A stretch of 64,000 bases of DNA, taken from the NCBI RefSeq assembly GCF_963678975.1, contig NC_089285.1, positions 7,860,694 through 7,924,693 on the forward strand. The letters are read 5' to 3'. The stretch comes from Dysidea avara. Its lineage: Eukaryota; Porifera; Demospongiae; Dictyoceratida; Dysideidae. The notes under the pieces are model-generated. The model saw nothing but the letters and a program-made list of their open reading frames with translations. It was not told the DNA's origin and searched no databases. A program made the position numbers and the translations under genes. Positions 13,101-23,799 of the stretch are shown one piece after another. Numbering within the stretch: the first letter of the stretch is position 1; each line of letters starts with the position of its first letter.

Positions 13101-13718
13101 CTACATGAACGAAAATTAATGTTTACATATGGGACACATTTATGGCAAAAACAAAACTTACAATAAGAATTCTGAAAACATAACATTTGATAAAACCTAC
13201 CCTGAGTCAACTCAGGCTCAGGGTTTTATTTATAGGAGGCAGGTTGCCATCTTGACCATCTCTATCCCCCCTCCCCCAAGATACATAACAACAATTGAAT
13301 TATTGATTTAAAGAAACGCATAACATGCTTGTCTGTACTTCAATTACAAACAATGACTTTCTGGACCCTACAGTACCCATGCTCCACGTCAAAACTCATC
13401 TATGCCTTGTTTCTACTGTATACTCATTCATGTATTTTAACCAAACCTATTGTAGGCCTATCATACAATACAATCTCGTAGAGCTCTAGCTCTACAAAAT
13501 CTCTAGCTTTAACAGGACAGGTTCACACTGTGGTACAATGTTATATCGTGCCACATTTTTACATTACAGCAAGATGAAATAAAGAGATCTATTTTTGTAG
13601 ATCCCTTGTTCATGTTCCAATAGACCCCTGCCTCTGAGGTGATGTAAAACACTCACACAACTGTAACACTAGCAACTCATGGCTTAATTGGATGGTAACA
13701 GCTAGTGACTAGAGGCAG

Positions 13719-14494
13719 GGGGGTTAGAATACCCGGAACATACAGGACCAAACCAAAGGTCAGTTCTCAAGATTAGCCACTACAAATGGCCAAATACTTT
13801 CCAAAGTATTTGGCCATTCCTAAAGTTGATCAGCCAGTCTTGAACTGTTATTGAATTTAATAGGGGAGGATGGGCCAGAGGCTTGCCAAGCACAGGTATT
13901 TATTTATTGACTACCATCAGCATGTTAATTTGTTTCTGTGTAGCAAACACATGCCCATAAAATTTTGTACACAAGTCTCTGTATTTCTATCCTCTATAGC
14001 GTTTTTACACTGCTCACCTTGCAGTAACTCTGCTAAGCACATAATCTCAACGGTTGAATGACACATGATATCCACTGTACAACTATCTAGTAAAGCTAAA
14101 CACTGTTTTACCACACAATAGCCACAAAGTTATGTTTTCTTCCTACTGTGCTAGCTAGCATAGAACAAGTGGCACTCACTAGTGGCAACAGTTAGGTTAA
14201 CTCAAATTTATCCCAAAATTTAGGTAAGGTAGTCTAGATGGCCCGAGTGAATAGCATACCTCTAATAAATTTGGGGAGTCACTCGTGAGTGCCACTTGTT
14301 CTATGCAAGTACAGTAGGAAGAAAATGTAACTTTGTAGTGATTGTGTGGGAAAACAGTGTTTTAGCTTTACTAGATTGTTGTACAGTGGATACCATGTGT
14401 CGCTCAACCGTCGCGATTATGTACTTAGCAGAGTTACTGCAAGCAGTGCATAAATGCTAATTGACCTTTGGTCCAGTACGGGTATTCTCCCCCT
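13719..14494. mobile_element. Foldback element FB2, same family as FB1
   Basis: Long inverted arms meet around 14190-14275. Matching words include AGTGCCACTTGTTCTATGC with its inverse near 14160, and GTACAGTGGATA with TATCCACTGTAC. Outer ends share GAATACCCG and GACC(A)AAAGGTC words. The arms share blocks such as TATCCACTGTACAA with FB1. The left arm contains an extra perfect hairpin at 13785-13818. It lies in the 13101-16387 intron. Confidence 0.75.
13785..13818. repeat. Perfect 16-bp-stem hairpin
   Basis: AATGGCCAAATACTTT, two C residues, then the exact inverse complement. It could be the remnant of a very short inverted-repeat element inside the FB2 left arm. Confidence 0.7.
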
Positions 14495-14802
14495 CCCCTT
14501 TAGTAGCACCTACAAACACTACCAGAGGACCTTCACGTTACTCAATTTCAGAGCCCTTTGTTTTTATGTCCAGCTATCATATGAACCCACAACAAAGTAT
14601 GGGTGGGTACTAAATTGGCGCAGTCATAGAAACTGTGCCCATTCACTTACTAAATTAGCACAATTTTGTAAGTGAATGGCAGGTAGTAATACCTTAATAT
14701 AAGTTACTAAGTTGACAAGTATGACATAACCATAAACTGTTTTCTGTTTGGTTGTATGATGCTTAGGGGTGTGGTTTAAGTACATGAGACCAGTTCCACC
14801 TG

Positions 14803-15225
14803 CATATTTTACTAGTCTCGTCCCCAACCGCCCACGCGCTCGATCACGCGAAGGTCGTCTGGTGACATTAGTCAAACTTCTTGGCCCAGGAAGTGCACAT
14901 TAATAAAGTTTACCCTTGAAAAACCAGCGTAGTTGTTGGTCTATATAGCTCTTGTTTGCGGTCTCCATCTATTCCAAATCAACTTTTTAAGAAGATTCTC
15001 GTACATAAGATGTTTTTTTTTAATCGGTGTTTGTTGGTCACACTAGCGAGATTTCCTTAAGCACCACTCAGTCAAGCTGCTAGAATATTTATTTATTGAT
15101 CTTAAGCATGATTGTGCACTGGAATCATGTTTGTTCCACTGTTTTCACCAGGGCCAAGAATGTGGGCCAATGTCACCAGATGACCTTCGCGTGGGCGGCT
15201 GAGGACGAGACTAATATTTTACATT
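14803..15225. mobile_element. Inverted-repeat element with CpG-rich ends
   Basis: Left arm 14803-14895 and right arm about 15143-15225 are inverted copies: TAGTCTCGTCC..CCGCCCACGCG against CGCGTGGGCGG..GGACGAGACTA, then GGTGACATT against AATGTCACC, and CTTGGCCC against GGGCCAAG. No ORF is present. The ends are unusually CpG-rich compared with the AT-rich flanks. Confidence 0.65.
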
Positions 15226-15565
15226 CTAATGTGCAACCAGTTGACAAGTGTTTGGGAAAATCCTGAGTCCAGTAGTCCAGTCCAGTTCACTAGTCCAGTC
15301 CAGTGATTGTATACAACCTTTTCAACCTGTAATGCTGTTATAAAGCTTGTTAACAATCCTTCTATTTAATACCCACCCAAATGTAAAGTTCAATCATGCA
15401 ATGAATATACATAAACTGTACTGAAGCTAAGCAGATTACAATTACAGTACCAATCTAGAGTAAGAACAGATAATTACTTTCATGGTTAAGAAAGCCTGTT
15501 TTCATACCACATTTGTTTTTCCAAAATAACAGAATATGTAGCTGACAGAGTCTACATTAGATCGT

Positions 15566-15816
15566 ATATATGACCCAGTCTGCGAAATGGGCTCTATTTA
15601 TTGCTTTCTCCATTATGTATATATATGATAACCCATAACGTAGTTCGTGAATACAATAGAGGCCTACAATTTGGTCACTGTACACTCCTAACATAGCACT
15701 AGCTGTGGGGGAAATTACAAAGTGATGGCTTTAGCTGATCACAAACTTATACTTCGCCAAACTTGGATATTTGGAAAGGCTATAAGAGCTCTTTTCGCAG
15801 ACCGGGTCACACCATA
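15566..15816. mobile_element. TA-flanked MITE, GACCCAGTCTGCGAAA family
   Basis: Terminal inverted repeats pair TGACCCAGTCTGCGAAATGG with the inverse of CTTTTCGCAGACCGGGTCA. Length is about 250 bp. The same family is seen at 23041-23294, and one terminus at 50420-50465. The TA target and short size suggest a Tc1/mariner-mobilised element; this is inference. Confidence 0.6.
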
Positions 15817-16381
15817 GAGGTTGATTGGCAGTTGATTACACCATTAAATATAGTGTATAGTAGGAAAATCTTTTTGATTGCTACGCAGTTTTCAGCAATA
15901 TATATTCACCTCCTAAACAGATTTCAATAAATTTCCTTAAACTCAACAAGTCATGCCTTGTGACTTAATCGCATTGTATCATTTTTAATTGCTCTAAAAG
16001 GCACGTCAACCCTTAAGGTTACGGTATACTCACAGAGAGCTGTAAAAACTTTTAAACGGTTATCGATGTTTCCAAGAGATTATAAAACCATTCTAACAGC
16101 ATGTGAAGTTGTAAATAAACATGAAGCCCTTCAATTTTAAAGTTTCTGTGTAACCACAGTCTAGTTTAAGGCAGGTGGAACATTACCCTTTACAACAAAA
16201 TCTGTAGGTGCATCTGATACAGTATGGTAATTTCTTTGTTTTGTGGAAGCATTTTTGGTGTACTAATACTACTTCCCAGAGACGGAGATACAAGCCTTTA
16301 TAGAGCCAGTTTCACTCGAAGAAATCGCTAACAGTTCAATAGAACCCTCTCACAAACTTTAACTAACTTTCTACAAACTTA

Positions 16382-17933
16382 ACTTACTGTTAGGTTGGTG
16401 TCAAGACGACTATCAGCCAAGTTTCCAGGCGCCTTGATGGAAGCAGTAACTTCCACGTCACATGCCTTCATTTCTGCTACCTCTTTGCGCAGACACACAA
16501 CCTCTTCTTTCATCTCATCCATGGAAACCTTCATGGCCTCATTTTCTCGGGCAAACTGTGAAAGAGCCTCTTGCTGACTCCTCATAATGGCAGTCATCTG
16601 ATCAAGGCGCTCCAACAAAGATGTAGAATCTAATCCTTGCCTCCTAATTACACCTTGGCTGTTGGATATAAAGCTGCCAACTAAATGACCACGCCGGGTG
16701 ATGCTGCCATCCACATCTACATGTGTAAGGACAGACATAAAATATAGAACAAACAGTGTTCACATATTCTTACTCTGTTCATTTGCTGGAGTAGCAGTGG
16801 ATCTGGGCCTGTGAGGTGTAGTAACTACTAGACAGATACCACAGAGAAGCAAAAAAAAAACACATAAATAACTGCTACTATGGCACCTTCCTACCTAGTC
16901 CCTGTTGGACCATGGATGCCTGAGTAACGGTGGGCCTCAGAGATGTCCTACTGCTGGTATCTATGTAAATGCAATATTTCACAAGTAGAACAAATCGTAG
17001 TCACTGCTCTCACCTTCCATTCTTGAATGTTGGTCTGGCCTTCCCGGAGGCGTCCTACCACTGGTATCTATTCCAACACAGTATATGCAATGTTCACAAG
17101 TAGAACAAATCGTAGTCACTGCTCTTACCTTGTAGTTGACCCATTCTTGAATGTTGGTCTGGCCTTCCCGGAGGCGTCCTACCACTGGTATCTATTCCAA
17201 CACAAGTATACGCAACATTTCACAAGTAGAACAAATCGTAGTCACTGCTCTTACCTTGTCCTTGACCCATTCTTGAATGTTGGTCTGGCCTTCCCGGAGG
17301 CGTCCTACCACTGGTATCTATTCCAACACAGTATATGCAATGTTCACAAGTAGAACAAATCGTAGTCACTGCTCTTACCTTGTAGTTGACCCATTCTTGA
17401 ATGTTGGTCTGGCCTTCCCGGAGGCGTCCTACCACTGGTATCTATTCCAACACAAGTATACGCAACATTTCACAAGTAGAACAAATCGTAGTCGCTGCTC
17501 TTACCTTGTCCTTGACCCATTCTTGAATGTTGGTCTGGCCTTCCCGGAGGCGTCCTACCACTGGTATCTATTCCAACACAAGTATACGCAATATTTCACA
17601 AGTAGAACAAATCGTAGTCACTGCTCTTACCTTGTCCTTGACCCATTCTCGAATGCTGACCTGGTCTTCCTAGAGGTGTGCTACTACAACCTAATAAAAT
17701 GTACAAGTTTCACACACGCCAAACAAACGTGCATGAAAGGTGTACCTCGCCCTCGTGAAGCATTCTGTTGACCTATTCTGTGAGGCGCACCATTGGTATC
17801 TCGGGCATCTGTAAAGAATAAATAAAGTGTCATAAATTTTATCCTTACATCGTATATACTAGGGAAGCTTCCACATTATAACTGCATACCACTAGCGATC
17901 GATCTTACCTGGTAATCTCTGCCTTCCTGCCAT
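16382..17933 (-). CDS. 5' exons of the multi-exon gene: exon array and coiled coil
   Basis: The likely start ATG is at 17933 (MAGRQRLP). Exons follow at 17909-17933, 17746-17808, 17631-17690, 17505-17567, 17379-17441, 17255-17317, 17129-17191, 17014-17067, 16895-16960, 16775-16827 and a last large one starting at 16716. Exons 2-9 are all phase 1-1 and mostly 63 nt, encoding repeats of DTSGRTPPGRPDQHSRMGQG with small changes. The last large exon encodes a leucine/glutamate-rich coiled coil (LLERLDQMTAIMRSQQEALS and onward). It can end at a TAA at 16379-16381, but ACA|GTAAGT at 16387 is a strong donor in phase 0, and the next minus-strand exon at 13100 starts in phase 0, so I favour splicing onward. 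The junction after the 16775-16827 exon is not fully resolved in frame. Function unknown. Confidence 0.6.
17014..17690 (-). repeat. Tandem exon-intron duplication array (~125 bp unit)
   Basis: Each unit holds one 63-nt exon and a ~62-nt intron. Exon starts on the minus strand at 17567, 17441, 17317, 17191 and 17067 are spaced 126, 124, 126, 124 bp. Two unit types alternate, one with exon ending ..GQGQG and one ..GQLQG, so the latest expansion copied a ~250-bp dimer. Introns are nearly identical between units. Confidence 0.85.
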
Positions 17934-17939
17934 GCTGTC

Positions 17940-18630
17940 CTGACTGCACCACTCGCTGCACCAGCTGCTTCTACGGCGTGGTAGCTCACGTGCTATTGTA
18001 AAAATAGAACAGATGAATTGTACTTCACGTGAGCTGCTAGTAACCTTGTAGCAGCACCTGGGTATATGACGAGGTACAGCGAATACGCGAATATATGTAA
18101 ATGACCATACAACGAGAATTGTTGTCAAGTGAATACGCGCTCTTTTGCTGGAATATTTGGACCGCAGATTTGACCTCGAGCTAGTTTACCTACGCAGCCT
18201 AGCTACTCCTAGTTAACCGAAAGGAACTCGTTACCAGGTCATTCTAAGGTTAGTGAATAGAGTGGTAGGACATCCATGATGTGCTGTATGTCACTATGTG
18301 CCCACCCTATAAGAGGGTTTCTCGGGTTTCTAACTAAAAATATGAAAGTGTCTCTCTGTTGTTTTTTGGTGGTTTTACAGACCCACCTTCATAATAAACT
18401 ACTCTGAACACAAACTACAAACCTAGCTAAGTGTATTATCATACTGAATATGGCTATCACTAAAATAGTTCCAGAGGCTCCAACCCTGGATCATTCTTTG
18501 GAGTGAGACTCTTCAAGGCAAACTGGCAGTAGAGGTTGCAGTTCTTTGGTTGCACGCAGTATACAAATCCTGTATTATACCCAGCACTTCACATAATTAG
18601 CATAGATATATAAGGGATAATTATATCCAG
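17940..18630. other. Region upstream of the minus-strand gene
   Basis: Contains the presumed promoter side of the gene starting at 17933, with scattered CpG and no clear TATA box. An AG-GT bounded open segment at about 17934-17999 continues upstream of the ATG and might be part of the first exon. From 18250 to 18630 I see nothing recognisable. Confidence 0.3.
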
Positions 18631-18631
18631 A

Positions 18632-18835
18632 GTTGGGGGTAACGCATTACTTTTGTAACATGTTATTACCTTTTGTGGTAACAAAGTCATATAACAAAAT
18701 ATGTCTAAAAATCTAGTAATATAACTCAAAGTTACTTTACTTAATGTAATGCATTCGTAACAAATTAAATATTACGTCTGTTCCGTCACCAAAGTAATGG
18801 AAGTTACAGTAACGTCTACCCACAATGAAGCATTG
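18632..18835. mobile_element. Small inverted-repeat element (GTAACGCATTACTTTTGTAAC type)
   Basis: The left end GTTGGGGGTAACGCATTAC pairs loosely with the inverse of GTTACAGTAACGTCTACCCA at the right. Between them are many short GTAAC/GTTAC words. It resembles short non-autonomous DNA elements; ends are approximate and no clean target duplication is seen. Confidence 0.4.
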
Positions 18836-19076
18836 TGGCAGTAAAGAAGCTTACCTACTAACTAGGAAACAAATTTACTGCCCTTTGTATAAAATTATAA
18901 TACTGTACCATATGCACAGATCGTGACATGATAAGCTTTCATCATTGTTAGTTCACAAGTAATGTAATATGCAATTTATTTACAGTTGTAGCAGGCCCAG
19001 CCCATGCTACAACAGTTACTTTATTTTAATATGTAACTAACAAAATTCTTTTTGTTTAAATTAACCAGGTGCGGCT

Positions 19077-19215
19077 AGTCCGATGACCCTACCGTTGGAT
19101 GATCGGATGGCCCTGTCGCTAAATGATTCTACCTCGTGTGGGATAATGGGTGTGCCAGGGTGAAATTTCCGAATCTCCGGGTACCTTCCTGTAGTTCCTT
19201 TCATGATATCCTTGT
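19077..19215 (-). CDS. Candidate isolated exon
   Basis: An open minus-strand stretch after an AG encodes a peptide including GRYPEIRKFHPGTPIIPHEV and is followed by a GTTAAT donor-like site. Its codon content looks more gene-like than its flanks, but no neighbouring exon was found and I do not recognise it. It may be a captured fragment. Confidence 0.2.
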
Positions 19216-19669
19216 GCTGGTTATATATCGAAAGTTTTTGTGCACACATACACTTAAGCTTCTTACATCACGCAATAGGTTTTTTAAATTTAGCTATAAG
19301 TATACACATTAATTTATTAGCATGGTTTGTATGCAAGCTAACTAGCTGCATAGTATTGTGGTATTTCATTTCAATTACCATGACGATCATACTGGCTCAC
19401 ATGACTTGTGCTACAGAATATATTGACTATACGACTCAATCAATCATCTTGTATCTGCCAGATGTCTTGCCAATTATACAGCTCCTATTGTGGTCACAAT
19501 AGTCAGTAAAATTTTCAGTGGACAGCCGGCAGTGAACATTTATACCCTGCTTAATATCCTTAATAACTTCATTTATATCCATAATCCAAGTGCCTCTCAA
19601 AGTTGTGGAGAGCCTTTGTAATGTTTGTCATCTCTAAACAAGTTCTCTGACTTAAACCCGAGGAACGAA

Positions 19670-19940
19670 TCAACCCAGTGTCGTAGTGGCTGTGAGATTT
19701 AAATAAGAGATAATGTGAGCACTTAAAAGTGGAAAACCACCCCTGTAATGCCTGCGGTTCGACTCCTGGGGATTTTTTCCCCTTAGTTTGGCCCTTTCTG
19801 TTACACATTTCTAGGTCGATAGTTTTCAAGTCACAGAGTCAGTTTATTAGGTTAGGAGATATCTCAGGCTGCAGCACATGTAGCTGTAGACCTTCAGTGC
19901 TGGTCACTGTAAAGCTGTAACAACAATAAAAGTCAGGCAC
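19670..19940 (+). mobile_element. tRNA-derived SINE, copy 1
   Basis: A B-box-like GGTTCGACTCC lies at 19756-19766, followed by T-rich sequence, the shared GACCTTCAGTGCTGGTCACT segment and a short ACAACAATAAAA tail. A-box similarity upstream is weak. The 3' segment matches the copies at 20.85-21.1 kb and 2.3 kb, which makes a dispersed SINE family likely rather than a tRNA gene. Confidence 0.55.
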
Positions 19941-20161
19941 CGCAAGACTGTTCGAGTGAAAGAGAATCCTAGGAGTAAGAAAAAATTCTCTGGTGTTAGA
20001 TTACAAATGCCGGTCAGGTGTGAGAGCATTAGATTGATGGCAAAACATAGAATCATGCATAATGCATGATAGTTGGAGCCTCCGAGTACCTGAGTGTGCG
20101 AGAGTATACTCTTTGTACACTTATCTAGACAAGTTATATTTCACTACTGTTTTTGGTAATG

Positions 20162-20620
20162 CACTTGTCAATTTTATTCCCCACCCCTGCCATCGGGACC
20201 ACAATACAGGTGGGATTTAACATTGAATTTTGTCCCCATCCCAGGGGCTATTGACATTTGTCCAATTCAGATACATGTACACCTTTATTCGTTTGGTAGC
20301 CATGTAACTGTAGCTCGAGCTATTTCTAACCAATAAAATCACTTACCCAAAGGAGAGAGAAAGCATTAATAATGGTGAGTAAGAAAGTCAAAACATGGGT
20401 GAGTTCTTGCATGGACACACATGACTATGGAAAGCCACAAGTGTTTTACTGAATAGTATAGATATCAGTGCCAGGTTACTATAGATTAAAATTGAAGTAT
20501 TGTCAATCTCCTGTTGACACATAGTAAGGATTTGACAATGGACAGGGTTGACTCAAAGTTTTGTCACATCCCAAGTATTTCCCCACCCTTCCTGGGGGTG
20601 GGGCATGAAATTGACAAGTA
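20162..20620. mobile_element. Inverted-repeat element, CACTTGTCAATTTTATTCCCC ends
   Basis: The left end CTTGTCAATTTTATTCCCCA pairs with the inverse of TGGGGCATGAAATTGACAAG at the right end. The inside repeats GTC-CCATCCC and TTGACA words in both orientations. Length is about 460 bp and no coding sequence is seen. Confidence 0.6.
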
Positions 20621-20849
20621 CAGTACTGCTGACGCCATGACTCACTGACTCCGATAGTAACAATGGTACCCAGATCTGATTCCAATTAATTTTTAAAAGA
20701 GTAGCGGTATATTTATTGAATAGATTATTCAGGTTAGCATCCACAAGAAATGAAATGCTACCAAAGCATAGATTAATGCTCGAATAAATGGTGTGGCTGA
20801 ATAGTCACTCTCTAGAGTTCCTTGGTCACTCTCTAGAGTTCCAATGGCT

Positions 20850-21095
20850 ACATATACATGAAAATGACAAGGAGAAAATGTCCTGACCACCTGGCGGACT
20901 CCTATAAGCGTTCGAGCATAAATCAGATGGCTGCAGGTTCGAGGCTGCCAAGGTTCAGTCATGAATTTTTTCTCCTTTCTCCACCTTTTCAAACACACTT
21001 TCTGTAGCAACTTTAAACAGGCTGTAGGACCAGGTGTCCTACAGACCTTCAGCACTTGTGCTGCAAAGTCTTAATAAATAATAAATAAAAATATA
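20850..21095 (+). mobile_element. tRNA-derived SINE, copy 2
   Basis: A-box-like CTGGCGGACTCC at about 20891 and B-box-like GGTTCGAGGCT at 20936-20946 have tRNA-like spacing. The body ends with CCTACAGACCTTCAGCACTT and an AATAAATAATAAATAAA tail. This is the most complete copy in the window. Confidence 0.6.
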
Positions 21096-21099
21096 AGAT

Positions 21100-22660
21100 T
21101 GGACAGCTACGATAATCCACAACAAGCTTGATTGATTCCAAACTGTTTCCTACAAGTAGTAAAATGAATAGTGGGCATGGCTCCATGCATACCTGTGTCT
21201 GTGCATGCATCAGCTGCTATTTGATGGATCAAGTCATTCAGATTATCTGATTATACTTTGTCCAAGTCAAGTGGGTGTCATTATCCACTTTATTGGATAT
21301 CTATATAGGTCCAACTCAGATGAGATATTTGTTGGGATAAGCGGTTCAGTCATCCAGTTCTGTAGTACTGACCCCCGTTGTGTATAATTCTGCTACTAAA
21401 ATACAATCCAAGCAAGATAAATATTATATTGTTTTATTGTACACTAGAAGAATTATATACGTATAGAGACCTATAGGGTATGTACAAAAGGCATGGACTT
21501 TAAATGTAAAATGTATACCATATAGCCGGTAATTTTTGAAGTGAATTTATTTTCGGATATTTCGAAGAGACCCTTTTCTTCAAAAATAAATTCTCCTGTC
21601 CTGCTCTCCTTCAAAAATAAATGTACTTCAAAAATAAAATCCCACAAGTAAACACGAGACTAAATTATAAACATACTGAATTTGCTTTCACATGACAGAG
21701 CATGCCTAGTTTGAATGACCATACCTGTATTTGTTTGAGTTTGTCTCAGTGTTACAGATTGCAATGGCTAAGCTAAGTTAATCTCTATCTCAACGATCTT
21801 ATGTAGACCAGAAATTTCGTGATTTGATGTACTGTAGTCTGCCTCAGGAACGAGTCAATTCTGCCATACTACAGTAGATGTGTACTCACATTGTTCACTA
21901 TCGCCAGTCCATTGCTGATTGCACTTGAGACTCCTTCATCTTGGCTATTGCACAAGATTATTTTATCTGTATATAAGTCAACGCACCTCGCAGCACGAGT
22001 GTAGTATTTCAATTTATTTAATATCCACTTGGGCTTCAAAATATGCACTCTTCGAAATAAAAACCTTCGAAGTTCCGATTTCTCCACTTATTCAAAATTT
22101 TCTGCTTCGAAAATAACCAGCTATTCGGTATGTCCAGAAGTATATGCAGTGCTAGAAATAGCAGTTGGCCATTTTCCGACTAATTTCAGCATTTGGCCGA
22201 TCAAGATTCATTTTGTTCGGACAAATTTACTACATTTTCTATGGGGAAGCCATTAATAGCCAATTTCTATCCTCCTAAAATGGCCGACCAATTTCTGAAC
22301 CTTATTTATAGCTCTGTATAATTATATGTATGTACATTGTTGTTGCAAGCCAATTAACTGTAAGTCGCCCTCAAAGCTGCAAATTTCAGCTGGTCAGGAC
22401 TTTCACTAGTACTGTAGATGTACTGTGTGTGACTTTTTACATTTATAATTCATGACACTGGTCACTACATAAGTACGCATAGTATTTCTGTGACAACCTG
22501 TCCATTCCAGACCAGTAGTTTACCTCTGGGTAATCAGCTTAATTTTAACATAATAGCTACAAACTAAATTATATAGTGTTGAGAAAAATGGAGCAGCAAC
22601 AATGACCTGTGTGGGCAGTTTTACTTGAACACTTGGGCAATGGAGTACTGTACCATACTG
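21100..22660. other. Intergenic region, no supported gene
   Basis: AT-rich with short ORFs only. Several TTCGAA-containing words near 21540-21640 and 22040-22110 (AAAATAAATTC / TTCAAAAATAAAT) face each other and may be the ends of an old inverted-repeat element about 550 bp long. Nothing else is supported. Confidence 0.3.
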
Positions 22661-22676
22661 CAATGTTTATCAAATA

Positions 22677-22863
22677 CCGTATTTACTTGGTTAGACGCCC
22701 CACCAAGCCACATGTAAGTGGTCCCACATTCGAATTGAAAAATAATAAAGGCGCTTAAATGTCGTTCTAGATTGTTGAGTAGTGGTGGATTTCAAATAGT
22801 TATAGCAATTTCAACAACTAAGGTAATATATAGTTGCCACAACGTTTAGCCAAGTAAATACAG
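22677..22863. mobile_element. TA-flanked MITE, pogo/mariner-type ends
   Basis: The left end CCGTATTTACTTGGTTAGACG pairs with the inverse of CGTTTAGCCAAGTAAATACAG. TA dinucleotides at 22675-22676 and 22864-22865 form the target duplication. Length 187 bp, no coding content. The ends are of the kind moved by Tc1/mariner or pogo transposases (inference). Confidence 0.75.
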
Positions 22864-23040
22864 TACCCTGAGTAACATCCAATAAATTATGTGGTTAGTA
22901 TTCTTTTACAATACTTCACATCATACCATTGTATGTGGTGTAGTAAAATTTTAAGATCATGCAGTATAAATGTGACCCATGGCCAATTTGTATAAGATCA
23001 ACATCTGGCAATATATATATTTCTTACAGCACTTTCCTAA

Positions 23041-23294
23041 ATTGTGACCCAATTTGCGAAAAGGTATACCTTTTCCACACATTTGACATGCCAGCAAACA
23101 AAACGTCATAACAGCTGCATCCATGCACCAATTAACTTCTTTTATGCATCAAAATGTAGCCAACTAATGTGATCGGTGAGTGTCTCCATGGAAAATTGTA
23201 AATGAATGTAAGCATTGATACAAACGTTATGAAGTTTCAAAGTTCAAAAAATTAATGTGTGAAAAAGGTATCTTTTCGCAAATTGGGTCACAAT
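23041..23294. mobile_element. TA-flanked MITE, GTGACCCAATTTGCGAAAAGG family
   Basis: Near-perfect terminal inverted repeats of about 38 bp: GTGACCCAATTTGCGAAAAG at the left and its inverse at the right, extending through GGTATACC/GGTATCTT. It belongs to the same family as the copy at 15.6 kb. Its right end abuts the TA that also starts the next element. Confidence 0.75.
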
Positions 23295-23296
23295 TA

Positions 23297-23778
23297 TCGT
23301 AAACTCTGGTTGTTAAGTGCATCCGCCTAATAGAACTCAGCCAAAAAAAAATATTACAATAAACATATACTTGTTAAGCGCATATGCTTGATAATGCATG
23401 CAATTTAATTCGCGTTGCGAATGAGTGTTGGCATGGATTGTTTTCACGTGAATAGTGTTATACGTGGTCACCATGTTTATAAAAACGTCTGAACTCCTTG
23501 TTTAGGTGGAGTTCTTCACATGGAAGAAGAAGCCCACAATTCTGAAGATCGTTTCACTGTATACGTAGCTGTATTGAATACCAGAGAAATTGTTGGCCAT
23601 GTTCCTCGTGAGTTATCACGCATTGTTTGGTACTTCACCTCTTCGCCAAGTGTTTGAGCATGTGCGTCTATCAGCCATGGCTAGTGACAAGAAACAAGCA
23701 TGCACTTAACAAGTAATATGCACTTAACAAATAATACGTGCTTAATGTATACCTGCGCTTAACAACCAGATTCTACGG
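23297..23778. mobile_element. TA-flanked element carrying a HIRAN-like ORF
   Basis: Terminal inverted repeats pair TCGTAAACTCTGGTTGTTAA with the inverse of TTAACAACCAGATTCTACGG. TA lies at 23295-23296 and 23779-23780. Sub-terminal TTAAG(C/T)GCA words recur inside both ends. The middle, about 23510-23660, carries a 45-codon ORF on the plus strand. Confidence 0.7.
23520..23657 (+). CDS. Short HIRAN-like ORF inside a MITE
   Basis: ATG at 23520 to TGA at 23655-23657, 45 codons. The segment DRFTVYVAVLNTREIVGHVP followed by RELS resembles the end of the HIRAN-type pattern (DxxAVAV....VGHLPxxIS) that I associate with many short repeats in sponge and cnidarian genomes. It is too short for a whole domain, so it is likely a captured exon fragment. 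Whether it is expressed is unknown. Confidence 0.4.
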   Translation: MEEEAHNSEDRFTVYVAVLNTREIVGHVPRELSRIVWYFTSSPSV

Positions 23779-23799
23779 TATAGTGTCTTCACTCTTGCA

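Noticed and set aside
19700..19790. tRNA gene
   Set aside because: The B-box is present, but there is no cloverleaf and the sequence is shared with other dispersed copies, so a SINE is the better reading.
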